This document shows positions 1-7,121 of a stretch of 10,322 nucleotides of DNA, one piece after another. Below the pieces are notes generated by a model. The model had not been told where the DNA came from. It did no database searches and saw nothing but the letters and a program-made list of their open reading frames with translations. The stretch lies in the NCBI GenBank assembly GCA_040005915.1, contig JBDTYA010000303.1:1-10322 (forward strand), given 5' to 3'. The translations under genes were made by a program, and so were the position numbers. This DNA is from JAENVT01 sp040005915. GTDB taxonomy: Bacteria; Actinomycetota; Acidimicrobiia; Acidimicrobiales; Ilumatobacteraceae. Positions within the stretch are counted from its first letter, which is position 1. The number at the start of each line of letters is the position of its first letter.

Positions 1-1
1 G

Positions 2-232
2 CCACAGGCATGGCGAATGGACCGAAGCTTCTGCACGCAGTTTCATCCAGAGGCCACCGAAACCATGATTCGCAGATGGGCCAACAGCGACGGTGGTAGT
101 ACCGAGTTGCTGAAGCATGGAATCAAACCCGATGAGCTGATCGCTGAGACACGTCGCAACGTCGCCGACAGCCAGCCCGCCGCCGAACATCTTGTCGACT
201 GGTTCGTCGATCGGGTGATTGCGTCGGCTTGA
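2..232 (+). CDS. class I glutamine amidotransferase, C-terminal fragment (5' end outside window)
   Basis: Only the last 76 residues are present; the reading frame is open from base 2, so the gene begins upstream. The segment TQFHPEAT holds the His and Glu of the Cys-His-Glu triad of class I (GATase1) amidotransferases, which release ammonia from glutamine or act as gamma-glutamyl hydrolases. The catalytic Cys nucleophile would lie upstream and cannot be seen. After FHPE there is a helical tail of about 60 residues, as in free-standing GATases of the GuaA-amidotransferase-like type; no synthetase domain follows before the stop. The next gene, a permease on the same strand, starts 118 bases later, so co-transcription is possible. 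The family call rests mainly on the FHPE motif; the acceptor substrate cannot be told from this fragment. Confidence 0.75.
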   Translation, partial: PQAWRMDRSFCTQFHPEATETMIRRWANSDGGSTELLKHGIKPDELIAETRRNVADSQPAAEHLVDWFVDRVIASA

Positions 233-350
233 GGACGACGAGGGTTCGTCGAGCGAACGGTTTGCGCGATCGCCATTCGCAGGCGTGCTAGACATCGCCC
301 TAGCTCGAAGTGCGGCGGGGGCCGCACCGGGTCAGAACTGGGGGTTCTGT

Positions 351-1988
351 ATGACTACGGTCGACTCGGATCGCGACGACCTACACGCAATGGGCTACGC
401 GCAGGAACTGCACCGTGGAATGGGCACGTTCAGCAACTTCGCGATCAGCTTCTCGATCATCTCCATCCTCGCGGGCGGCATGACGAGCTTCTGGTTGGGC
501 ATGGTCACCAGCGGACCACGCGTGATCACCATCGGCTGGGTGGTCGTCGGTTTCTTCGCACTGTTGGTCGGAATGGCCATGGGCGAGATCTGCTCGGCGT
601 ATCCCACTGCCGGCGGCCTGTACTACTGGTCGGCCAAGTTGGCCCGGAAGAACGCGGCGAGGTGGTCGTGGTTCACCGGGTACTTCAACCTCCTCGGCCA
701 GATCGGCGTCATCGCCTCGGTCGACTACGCACTGTCGATCTTCATCGGATATTTCATCCGGATGTTCGACGACAGCTTCGCTCTCACCTCACAGAAGATC
801 TTCGTCATCTTCCTGTTGGTGCTGCTGGCCCACGGGTTGCTCAACACCTTCAGCGTCAACCTGGTCAAGATGTTCGGTGACATCAGCGTGTGGTGGCACG
901 TCGTCGGCGTCGTGATCATCGCCGGGGTCCTGTTCATCGCACCCACCAACAAACGCGGAATCGGCGGTGCGTTCGACTCGGCGCCGCCCGGCCTCACGGG
1001 CTGGACCGGCGGGATCTTCATCACGTGTTACCTGTTTGCGCTCGGCCTGTTGCTCGCGCAGTACACGATCACGGGCTTCGACGCGTCCGCTCACGTGAGC
1101 GAAGAGACCAAGGGCGCCCGCACGGAAGCCCCCAAAGCCATCGTGCGATCGATCTACATTTCGGCCATCGCTGCGCTCGTCCTGAACCTGGCGATGATCG
1201 CCGCCCTGCCGAAGAAGGAAGACGTCGACGGCTACACGGCGATCGCATTTGGCGGCGGCGGCGACACGTTCCTCGTCAACGCCGCCCCGCGGTTGATCTC
1301 CAGCGCTGTCGGCACAGGCACGGCCAAGTTGTTGGTGTTCATCGCCATCGTCGGTCAGTTCTTCTGCGGCCTCGCGTCGGTCACGGCCAACAGTCGCATG
1401 ATCTACGCGTTCAGCCGTGACGGGGCGTTACCGGGTTCGAAGTACTGGCACAAGATCAACAAGAAGACCCGCACGCCGACCAACTCGGTGTGGCTCGGCG
1501 TTTGCCTGTCGGCCATCACCGGGGCGTTGTCGCTCTACCAGAAGGGTGGGTACTCGACGGCGTTCTACGCCTTGACGGGCATCTGCGTCATCGGTCTCTA
1601 CATCGCCTACGCGATACCGATCTACCTCCGTCTCACGAACCCCGATTTCCAGACCGGTCCGTGGAACCTCAAGGGGTATCACAAGCTGGTCGGCTGGACG
1701 TCGCTGGTCTGGATCGCGTTCATCTCGATCCTGTTCGTCGCCCCGTTGTTCTGGCCGTTCTGGCCGATCTGGGGCCACGACAACAACATCTTCAACGCCG
1801 ATGGGACGGCGTCGGGTTTCTTCAAACAGAACAACTTCAACTTCACCGGCCCGCTCATCATCCTTGCCGCAGTCTTCGTGCTGCTGTATTGGAGCCTCAG
1901 CGGAAAGAAGTGGTTCAAGGGCCCGAAGGTCCAAGGAACCAAGGAAGAACTGTTGGCCATCGAGCGGGAGCTCGAGAAGTTCGGCTGA
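351..1988 (+). CDS. APC-superfamily amino acid/amine permease
   Basis: A 545-residue inner-membrane secondary transporter with about 12 hydrophobic segments. It matches the amino acid/choline transporter (ACT) branch of the APC superfamily, which includes fungal GABA (UGA4) and choline/ethanolamine (HNM1) carriers. Signatures are the N-terminal GYAQEL-x4-GTFSNFAISFSIISI block (about 15-39), SAYPTAGG near 82-89, and GFDASAHVSEETK at 242-254, which is highly typical of this branch. The C-terminus is a charged cytosolic tail. The ATG at 351 is chosen because about 15 residues before GYAQEL is usual for the family and a G-run (341-344) lies just upstream; the frame stays open to a TTG at 219, but those 44 residues look non-homologous. 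The substrate is not determinable from sequence. The neighbouring choline-kinase-like and S1P-lyase-like genes make an amine such as ethanolamine or choline plausible (inference). Confidence 0.9.
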   Translation: MTTVDSDRDDLHAMGYAQELHRGMGTFSNFAISFSIISILAGGMTSFWLGMVTSGPRVITIGWVVVGFFALLVGMAMGEICSAYPTAGGLYYWSAKLARKNAARWSWFTGYFNLLGQIGVIASVDYALSIFIGYFIRMFDDSFALTSQKIFVIFLLVLLAHGLLNTFSVNLVKMFGDISVWWHVVGVVIIAGVLFIAPTNKRGIGGAFDSAPPGLTGWTGGIFITCYLFALGLLLAQYTITGFDASAHVSEETKGARTEAPKAIVRSIYISAIAALVLNLAMIAALPKKEDVDGYTAIAFGGGGDTFLVNAAPRLISSAVGTGTAKLLVFIAIVGQFFCGLASVTANSRMIYAFSRDGALPGSKYWHKINKKTRTPTNSVWLGVCLSAITGALSLYQKGGYSTAFYALTGICVIGLYIAYAIPIYLRLTNPDFQTGPWNLKGYHKLVGWTSLVWIAFISILFVAPLFWPFWPIWGHDNNIFNADGTASGFFKQNNFNFTGPLIILAAVFVLLYWSLSGKKWFKGPKVQGTKEELLAIERELEKFG

Positions 1989-2003
1989 CGAAGGACTGAC
2001 CGG

Positions 2004-2025
2004 CCCGGGCTCAACGAGCCCTGGG
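2004..2025. other. hairpin after the permease gene
   Basis: GGGCTC (2007-2012) and GAGCCC (2016-2021) form a perfect 6-bp stem around a 3-base loop. It extends by CCC/GGG past a single bulged T to about 9 pairs. It lies 15 bases after the permease stop and may stabilise the mRNA 3' end or work with the stronger hairpin downstream. There is no T-run directly after it. Confidence 0.45.
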
Positions 2026-2037
2026 TGGACAGGGAAG

Positions 2038-2070
2038 TGGGGTCGCCTCTGGGGGGAGGCGACCCCATTT
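2038..2070. terminator. bidirectional-type terminator hairpin between convergent genes
   Basis: A perfect 12-bp inverted repeat, TGGGGTCGCCTC (2038-2049) and GAGGCGACCCCA (2056-2067), encloses a 6-base G-rich loop. On the plus strand only a short TTT (2068-2070) follows, and the minus strand lacks a good U-run, as is common in high-GC actinobacteria. It sits between the permease stop (1988) and the stop of the converging phosphotransferase (2090), so it can serve both transcripts. Confidence 0.8.
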
Positions 2071-2089
2071 CGCGTCCCGAGGTCGGTCG

Positions 2090-3007
2090 CTAGGCGATGG
2101 GGTGTGCGGCGTCGGCGAGCCAGCCTTCGAACTCCGGACGGCTAGCGATCCGCTCGCAGCTACCGAGCCGGTCGTCGGCGTACGTCACGAAGTCGGTGTC
2201 GAGTGAACTGATGGCCTGCTGCACGACTGCCCACATCCCCTCACGGAACTCGCTCATCATCTTCATCAATTGCAACCTCGCCCACGCGGACTTGGTGACC
2301 TGTCCGAAGTACAGCGTCAACAGACGCTCCTCTGCGTCATGATTCAGTTCACTGTTGACGCTGAGGTTGCCGAGATCGAAGAACACGTCGTTCATGCCGG
2401 CGTACTCGAAGTCGAGCAGCCACACCCGATCCTCGGCGAACAGGACGTTGCCCGGAAGCAGATCGTTGTGGCATGGCACCAAGGGCATCGGTGCCTTGGC
2501 GAACGCGGCCTCGATCCGACGGCTCTGCTGGTGCAACCGCTCGTACGCGGGTGGCGCCATCACACCGTGTGCCGAGGCGTCGCGGGCGTGCCATTCCACG
2601 ATGCGATGGATCGGGAACGCCCCACCCAGCGGGCCGCTGTCGTGGAAGCGGTGGACCAGTTCCACCACATCGTCGAGCCGCTCGCCGAAGTGGGTCGGTT
2701 CGAGGTGATGACCGTCGACCAACTCGGTCACCAGCGTGCCGACTTCCTCCAACATTCCCAGGACTGCGGGACCGATTCCGAGCTCGGCCGCCCGCCGCGC
2801 GGCCTCGGCCTCGTACGCCCGGTCGATGCCGAGCAGCGCCGTGCGCTCGCCGGGAATACGCACGACGTAGTCGCCGCTGTCGGCCGCAGCGATGAAGTTT
2901 CGGTTGGTGATCCCGCCGTGCAGTGGACGGATCTGCACGGTCTGCCCCGAGAACAAACTGCTCTCGCGCACGAGCCGTTCGACGTCTGCCCTCCCGTTCA
3001 CAACCAA
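2090..3007 (-). CDS. choline/ethanolamine-kinase-like phosphotransferase (APH fold, LicA type)
   Basis: A 305-residue soluble kinase of the aminoglycoside phosphotransferase/choline kinase fold. Seen motifs: a glycine/asparagine loop GGITNRNF (31-38), YVVRIPG (47-53) at the nucleotide-binding strand, the Brenner catalytic motif CHNDLLPGN (179-187) with catalytic Asp182 and Asn187, and LLDFEYAG (197-204) whose Asp199 would bind magnesium. VFFDLGN (208-214) is typical of choline/ethanolamine kinases and LicA rather than antibiotic kinases. The expected reaction is ATP-dependent phosphorylation of choline, ethanolamine or a related amino alcohol. The start is uncertain: TTG at 3007 or GTG at 3001 are the in-frame choices, and the only G-rich site (GGGGAGG on the minus strand) is about 18 bases before the TTG, too far for normal use. 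It is divergent from the FGGY kinase and convergent with the permease. A different small-molecule substrate cannot be excluded. Confidence 0.88.
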   Translation of the reverse strand: MVVNGRADVERLVRESSLFSGQTVQIRPLHGGITNRNFIAAADSGDYVVRIPGERTALLGIDRAYEAEAARRAAELGIGPAVLGMLEEVGTLVTELVDGHHLEPTHFGERLDDVVELVHRFHDSGPLGGAFPIHRIVEWHARDASAHGVMAPPAYERLHQQSRRIEAAFAKAPMPLVPCHNDLLPGNVLFAEDRVWLLDFEYAGMNDVFFDLGNLSVNSELNHDAEERLLTLYFGQVTKSAWARLQLMKMMSEFREGMWAVVQQAISSLDTDFVTYADDRLGSCERIASRPEFEGWLADAAHPIA

Positions 3008-3022
3008 CGGTGTAGCACGTCG

Positions 3023-3028
3023 TAACCT
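3023..3028 (+). promoter_or_regulatory. -10 element TAACCT for leaderless FGGY kinase transcript
   Basis: TAACCT matches the TANNNT -10 pattern and ends 6 bases before the GTG start at 3035. No Shine-Dalgarno site is visible, so transcription may begin at the start codon. A TTCACA at 2997-3002 could act as a -35 but with a long 20-base spacer, and it overlaps the first codons of the divergent phosphotransferase gene. Confidence 0.4.
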
Positions 3029-3034
3029 CCCCGG

Positions 3035-4534
3035 GTGACGTCCGATTGTGTGCTGGCGATCGATCTGGGTACGGGCGGGCCGAAGGTTGCGCTGGTCGCG
3101 GTCGACGGTTCAACCGTTGCGTGGGCGACTCGTCCGGTGGTGACGCGGTTCATCGAGGGCGGCGGAGCCGAGCAGGATCCCAACGAGATGTGGACGGCGA
3201 TCGTCAGCGCGACTCGTGCGACGTTGGAGGCCGCCGGATCCTTACCGCCGATCGTCGCGGTGGCGGTCACGAGTCAGTACATGAGCATCGTTCCCGTAGC
3301 AGCCGACGGCATGCCGACCGGTCCGTGCGTGCTGTGGATGGACACGCGCGGTGCCGAGCACAACGCGTCGTTGCTGACCGACGAGTCGTTCGGTTTGTTC
3401 GTCGAGCGCCATGGCCTGATCCCGTTGCCGAGCGGCAACGACGACATCGGCCACATTCACGTGCTGCGTACGTTTCATCCCGACGCGTATGGCGCGGCCG
3501 CAGCGTTCCTGGAGCCGATGGACTACGTCAACGCCCGCCTCACCGGCGTCGTCGGCGCGACCCAGTCGACGATGTTCGGTCAGATGGTGTGCGACAACCG
3601 CACCTGGGGACTCACCGAGTACGACCCGGAACTGGTGGCGGCGGCCCAGCTCGACCCGGGCAAGCTGCCGCCCCTCCTGCCGATGAACGGCGTCGTCGGT
3701 TCGATCACGACGGTGGCGGCCGCAGAGCTCGGAATTCGGCATGGGATTCCGGTGACCACCGGCACGATCGACTCGATCACCTCGGCGATCGGCACAGGAG
3801 CGCTGACCGCTCGCGACGGGTCGATCATCATCGGCACGACGTCTGTGCTCGTCAGTCACATCGATCAACACCGAGGCGACCTGCGAGCAGGGATCCTTGC
3901 CGTTCCCAGCCCCCTCGACGGCATGTACTACGTGATGGCCGAGAACGGTGTCGGGGGCCGTGGGCTGGAGTGGGCCATGCGCCTGTTCGGCTACGGCGAC
4001 GACTTTTCGGCTGCTACCTACGATGCGGCGGCGATCGACGCCGGTGCCGAGGGCGTGCAGTTCGCCCCGTGGCTGCTGGGCTCGCTGGCGCCGCAACCCA
4101 ACGACGACGTGCGCGCCGCGTTCTCCGGACTCGCCCTGCACCACGATCGCCGCCACTTGGTCCGAGCCGTGATGGAGGGAGTCGCCGTCAACCTGGCGTG
4201 GTTGTTGCCTGCCGTCGAATCGTTCGTGGGACACGACTTCGCCACGATCCGCTTCGGGGGCGGCGGCGCCCAGAGCGACCTGTGGTCACAGTTGCTCGCC
4301 GACGCGATCGATCGGCCGGTGCATCAGCTGGACCAGCCACGGGCGACGAACGCGCGTGGTGCAGCGTTCCTTGCGTTCGCCACACTGGGGATGATGTCGA
4401 TCGATGGTGTTCCTTCGCTGTTGACGACGCACGCCATCCGCCATCCGAATCCGGCCAACCGCGCGGTCATGGACAGGTCGCTACGCCGCATGGCCGAACT
4501 TCACAGCGCGCTGGTCAACTTGACCAACCTCTGA
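3035..4534 (+). CDS. FGGY-family carbohydrate kinase (xylulokinase-like)
   Basis: A 499-residue cytosolic sugar or polyol kinase, the usual length for the FGGY family. Domain I begins with the phosphate-binding AIDLGTGGPKVAL (8-20), followed by AEQDP (45-49) and the substrate-loop WMDTRG (101-106). Domain II carries TTGTIDSITSAIGTG (241-255), where Asp246 fits the catalytic base position, and FGGGGAQSDLW (407-417), the adenosine-binding motif, then RGAAFLA (441-447). These place it near xylulokinase-type members, but the sugar specificity is not readable. The GTG at 3035 is chosen because the conserved ATP loop starts only seven residues later and a -10-like element sits just upstream. It shares a 27-base intergenic region with the divergent phosphotransferase. 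No isomerase or dehydrogenase of a pentose pathway lies nearby, so its pathway is unclear; a role together with the lyase downstream is unproven. Confidence 0.9.
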   Translation: MTSDCVLAIDLGTGGPKVALVAVDGSTVAWATRPVVTRFIEGGGAEQDPNEMWTAIVSATRATLEAAGSLPPIVAVAVTSQYMSIVPVAADGMPTGPCVLWMDTRGAEHNASLLTDESFGLFVERHGLIPLPSGNDDIGHIHVLRTFHPDAYGAAAAFLEPMDYVNARLTGVVGATQSTMFGQMVCDNRTWGLTEYDPELVAAAQLDPGKLPPLLPMNGVVGSITTVAAAELGIRHGIPVTTGTIDSITSAIGTGALTARDGSIIIGTTSVLVSHIDQHRGDLRAGILAVPSPLDGMYYVMAENGVGGRGLEWAMRLFGYGDDFSAATYDAAAIDAGAEGVQFAPWLLGSLAPQPNDDVRAAFSGLALHHDRRHLVRAVMEGVAVNLAWLLPAVESFVGHDFATIRFGGGGAQSDLWSQLLADAIDRPVHQLDQPRATNARGAAFLAFATLGMMSIDGVPSLLTTHAIRHPNPANRAVMDRSLRRMAELHSALVNLTNL

Positions 4535-4578
4535 GGATTTGTTCGTCGACTGTTGAGTCAAGCTGCTGGCCCGGTAGG

Positions 4579-4595
4579 TCGATGCCAATCATCGA
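4579..4595. repeat. small inverted repeat TCGATG-N5-CATCGA
   Basis: Perfect 6-bp arms separated by 5 bases lie in the intergenic region between the FGGY kinase and the lyase, about 135 bases before the lyase start. The shape fits an operator for a dimeric regulator or a weak hairpin. There is no T-run after it, and a chance match is possible. Confidence 0.25.
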
Positions 4596-4628
4596 ACGGG
4601 CGCGCGTCCCGCGGTGAGGAACGAGGGC

Positions 4629-4703
4629 ATGAACGTTCGATTTGTGCAATTGGCGACGTCTCTCGTCGCGGCATGGTGCCTCGTCATCGGCTTTGTACGT
4701 TGA
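4629..4703 (+). CDS. possible 24-residue single-helix membrane peptide or leader ORF
   Basis: ATG at 4629 opens a 24-codon frame ending with TGA at 4701-4703. The peptide starts MNVRFVQLATSLV and ends in VIGFVR; apart from Arg near each end it is hydrophobic, so it could form one short membrane helix. A GAGGA sequence (4616-4620) sits 8 bases before the ATG, a good ribosome-binding spacing. The stop is 26 bases before the lyase ATG and overlaps its putative promoter region. No homologue is recognised. It may be a chance ORF; the combination of ribosome site, spacing and hydrophobic bias is the only support. Confidence 0.25.
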   Translation: MNVRFVQLATSLVAAWCLVIGFVR

Positions 4704-4717
4704 TCGGACACCATTGG

Positions 4718-4723
4718 TAGGTT
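4718..4723 (+). promoter_or_regulatory. -10 element TAGGTT for leaderless lyase transcript
   Basis: TAGGTT fits TANNNT and ends exactly 6 bases before the ATG at 4730. TTGTAC (4693-4698) is a possible -35 with a 19-base spacer. There is no purine-rich ribosome site in front of the ATG, so a leaderless start is the simplest reading. The arrangement is the same as at the FGGY kinase. Confidence 0.4.
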
Positions 4724-4729
4724 GCGACG

Positions 4730-6100
4730 ATGGGCCTGTATCCGTACGCCGACCAATATCCAGTCGAGCGGAGCCTCCCGCAGTCGGGCCGCAGCCGCGC
4801 CGAGATACTCCAAGAGATCGAGGCGATGTCGGCGATCGAGGATGCCGTCGCCGACGATGGCAAGATCAGCGGCTCGATCTACTCCGGTGACCACGAGCAC
4901 TACGCCTTCCTGAACGAGGTGTTCGGCCACTACAGCCACGCCAATGTCCTGCAGCGCGACGTGTATCCCAGCGCAACCCGGTTCGAGGGCGAGGTCATCG
5001 CGATGGCCGCCGATCTCATGCACGCCCCCGAGCCTTGCGGTGTCATCACCAGCGGCGGCACCGAGAGTCTGATGAACCCGTTGCTCGTGTACCGCGAGTG
5101 GGGTCGCGAGCGCGGCATCACGAACCCGAACGTCGTCCTGCCGGTCACCGCCCACCCGGCGCTCGACAAGGGCGCTCACTACTTCGGCATCGAGTTGCGC
5201 AAGGCGACGGTGACCGATCAGTTCGTCGCCGACATGCGTTCGGTCGGTTCGCTCGTCGACGAGAACACGGTCGCGTTGGTCGGGTCGGCCGGCACATATC
5301 CACACGGGCTCATCGATCCGATCGAGGCACTGTCGGCGTTGGCGGTGGAGCGTGGCATCAACCTGCACGTCGACGGCTGCCTCGGCGGCTTCATCCTGTG
5401 TTGGGGGCAGTCGCTCGGCCTGCCTGTCCCGGACTTCGACTTCCGCCTGCCCGGCGTCACATCGATCAGTGCAGACACACACAAGTACGGCTTCGCCCTG
5501 AAGGGTTCGAGCGTGTTGCTGTACCGCACCCCCGAGCTGCGCCGCTACCAATACTTCTTCGCGCCCGACTGGCCGGGCGGGCTGTACACGTCGCCCGGCA
5601 TGAGCGGCTCGCGATCGGGCGGGATCATCGCCTCGGCGTGGGCGGCGATGGTGTCGCTCGGCCGTGAGGGCTATCTGGCGATCGCCGCCGACATCTTCCG
5701 CACTGCGTCGCGCTTGCGCGAGATCATCGTCGGTCACCCCGAGTTGGAGGTGATCGGTGACCCGTTCTTCAATGTCGCCTTCCGTGCCTCGCCCAGCAAC
5801 GAGGTCGACATCTTCCACGTCAACGACTACCTCGCCGAGCAGAGCTGGCGAATGAACGGCCTGCAGCACCCGCCGGCAATCCACTTCTGCATCACCCGCC
5901 CCAACACCGCGCCGGGTGTGATGGATCGGTTCGCCGAAGACCTGCACGGGGCGGTGGCCTACGCGCGTGAACGAGTAGGTACCGCGCCCAAGTCGGGGGC
6001 GGCGTATGGAGCCGGCGGCACCAGCGTGCCCCGCGACATGGTGCAAGCCGGGATGTCGGGCTGGCTCGACGCCACCCAGTCCCTCCCGCCCCGGCGCTGA
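4730..6100 (+). CDS. sphingosine-1-phosphate lyase family PLP enzyme
   Basis: A 456-residue fold-type I PLP enzyme of the group II decarboxylase/sphingosine-1-phosphate lyase family. Family members split phosphorylated long-chain bases into a fatty aldehyde and phosphoethanolamine. Landmarks in order: GKISGSIYSGD (44-54), ITSGGTES (106-113) for PLP phosphate, HVDGCLGGF (213-221) with Asp215 for the pyridine nitrogen, SADTHKYG (247-254) with Lys252 as Schiff-base lysine, GLYTSPGMSGSRSGG (294-308), PPAIHFCIT (381-389) and a C-terminal AAYG-x4-SVPRDMV block (424-438) that also occurs in eukaryotic SGPL1. The order and detail match SGPL1 more closely than glutamate decarboxylase. It lacks the N-terminal membrane anchor of the eukaryotic enzyme, so it should be soluble, like the bacterial homologue from Symbiobacterium. 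The true substrate may be another phosphorylated amino alcohol. Start chosen from the -10 spacing and because the coding similarity begins soon after. Confidence 0.9.
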   Translation: MGLYPYADQYPVERSLPQSGRSRAEILQEIEAMSAIEDAVADDGKISGSIYSGDHEHYAFLNEVFGHYSHANVLQRDVYPSATRFEGEVIAMAADLMHAPEPCGVITSGGTESLMNPLLVYREWGRERGITNPNVVLPVTAHPALDKGAHYFGIELRKATVTDQFVADMRSVGSLVDENTVALVGSAGTYPHGLIDPIEALSALAVERGINLHVDGCLGGFILCWGQSLGLPVPDFDFRLPGVTSISADTHKYGFALKGSSVLLYRTPELRRYQYFFAPDWPGGLYTSPGMSGSRSGGIIASAWAAMVSLGREGYLAIAADIFRTASRLREIIVGHPELEVIGDPFFNVAFRASPSNEVDIFHVNDYLAEQSWRMNGLQHPPAIHFCITRPNTAPGVMDRFAEDLHGAVAYARERVGTAPKSGAAYGAGGTSVPRDMVQAGMSGWLDATQSLPPRR

Positions 6101-6172
6101 CCTCCGCCCCACCCGGCGTTGGCCACGGACCTTCTGCGCCGCCCCACCAAACCTTTGTCGCTCCCAGGTCGT

Positions 6173-7111
6173 TCAGTGCCCTGTGAGTGACAGAGCCTGT
6201 TGCTGGCGGTAGGCGACGGCCAGTGCCGCGACCAGCGATCGAGGCATCTGGGCGATCTCGTCGGTCCCCACTCGCTCGATGCGAGCACCGACCAGACGTG
6301 CCTTGCGGTCGCGCTGCTTGTCGTACGTGCCGGCGAGGCGACCGCCGTGCCATTCATGATCGTCGATCTCCACGTAGAAGCGGGCCGTTGCGTCGCCGAG
6401 ATCCGGATGAACCGTCTGACCGTCGTACAACGTCAGCGACAGTTGTGGCTCGAGCTCGACGCCGACATCGCTGAGGGCCTCTCGCAGTTGAATCTCAGGA
6501 TGCGAGTCCGCCGGCCTGCGCCACGCAGGCCGCGAGGAGACCACTGCAGCGAAGAGCCCGGACCCGGCCCGACCTTGCCGGCACAGCGCTCCTCCGATGC
6601 CATAGAGAGTTGGTATGTCGAACATCGATTGGCGTAGTCCTTGCTCGATGATGCTCTCGATATCGGTGGCGATCAGGTGCTTCGACAGGTCGAAGACGGT
6701 TCGTGCCGGACTCGTCACGCGGATCCCGTCACTGCGTTGTTCGATGTGTTCGGCGGGCATGATGGGACACCGGTGGTGCAGAGGGCCACCCGCGATCCGG
6801 AGGCCTGTTCCGGTGCCCGAGACATGCAGTCCGACTCGCGTGCAGCGCCGATAACGCCAGACGCGGCCGGCGCCGCCGCATGAGATGACCAGGCTGGGGT
6901 CCGCTGCGCACACCGCGGCGCAAGTCGACAGGAACGTCTCGGGCCAGAGGGCGTGTCGATACACGCCTTCCCACACGACGACGAGCTCACCGCAGTGCAG
7001 CATCGCTTTCAGCTGGCCGGCGGTCACATCGAGTGACAAGAGCCGCCGTCGGGACACGACACCGTGATGGGCGCGCAGCCAGGCGACGAGAAGCGGGTGA
7101 AATCTGGGCAC
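6173..7111 (-). CDS. AbiEi-antitoxin-like N-domain fused to DUF559/PD-(D/E)XK-like C-domain
   Basis: A 312-residue protein from the GTG at 7111, which has GGAGG five bases upstream; the frame stays open further to 7165 but without such a site. The N-terminus (about 5-55) has the pattern of the AbiEi-type winged helix: HHGVVSRRRLLSL, then GELVVVWEGVYR. SPARTVFDLS (134-143) is another hallmark of this large actinobacterial family. The C-terminus (about 204-290) resembles DUF559/Vsr-like nucleases: HPEIQLREAL with Glu206, HPDL with Asp237, YVEIDDHEWHGG with Glu248-x-Asp250, and DKQRDRKARLVG. An E-x-D replaces the classical E-x-K, as is common in DUF559. Such proteins are often annotated as type IV antitoxins or endonuclease-domain proteins, with function unproven. 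No AbiEii nucleotidyltransferase toxin is adjacent, so a toxin-antitoxin role is not supported here. It converges with the lyase and diverges from nuoA. Confidence 0.8.
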   Translation of the reverse strand: MPRFHPLLVAWLRAHHGVVSRRRLLSLDVTAGQLKAMLHCGELVVVWEGVYRHALWPETFLSTCAAVCAADPSLVISCGGAGRVWRYRRCTRVGLHVSGTGTGLRIAGGPLHHRCPIMPAEHIEQRSDGIRVTSPARTVFDLSKHLIATDIESIIEQGLRQSMFDIPTLYGIGGALCRQGRAGSGLFAAVVSSRPAWRRPADSHPEIQLREALSDVGVELEPQLSLTLYDGQTVHPDLGDATARFYVEIDDHEWHGGRLAGTYDKQRDRKARLVGARIERVGTDEIAQMPRSLVAALAVAYRQQQALSLTGH

Positions 7112-7116
7112 GACGG

Positions 7117-7121
7117 CCTCC
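7117..7121 (-). promoter_or_regulatory. ribosome binding site GGAGG fixing the start of the AbiEi-like gene
   Basis: On the minus strand GGAGG is followed by five bases and then GTG (7111-7109). This decides for a start 18 codons inside the longest open frame. Confidence 0.65.

Noticed and set aside
219..350. Longer permease starting at TTG 219
   Set aside because: The extra 44 residues are polar and unlike the family N-terminus; ATG 351 gives the expected length before the conserved GYAQEL block.
3242..4234. 330-codon minus-strand frame opposite the FGGY kinase
   Set aside because: Antisense shadow with low-complexity His/Arg/Val composition and no recognisable domain.
4597..4611. CGGG...CCCG mini-hairpin as a terminator for the FGGY kinase
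   Set aside because: Only four pairs and no T-run; too weak to call.
3046..4617. 523-codon plus-strand frame overlapping the FGGY kinase
   Set aside because: Arg-rich shadow of the kinase in another frame; the kinase frame carries all family motifs.
4589..6112. 507-codon open frame on the minus strand opposite the lyase gene
   Set aside because: It is antisense to a clear enzyme, its composition is rich in Arg, His, Asp and Val as expected from mirrored high-GC codons, and no motif is recognised.
6101..6172. Terminator between the convergent lyase and AbiEi-like genes
   Set aside because: No convincing inverted repeat was found in the 72 bases.
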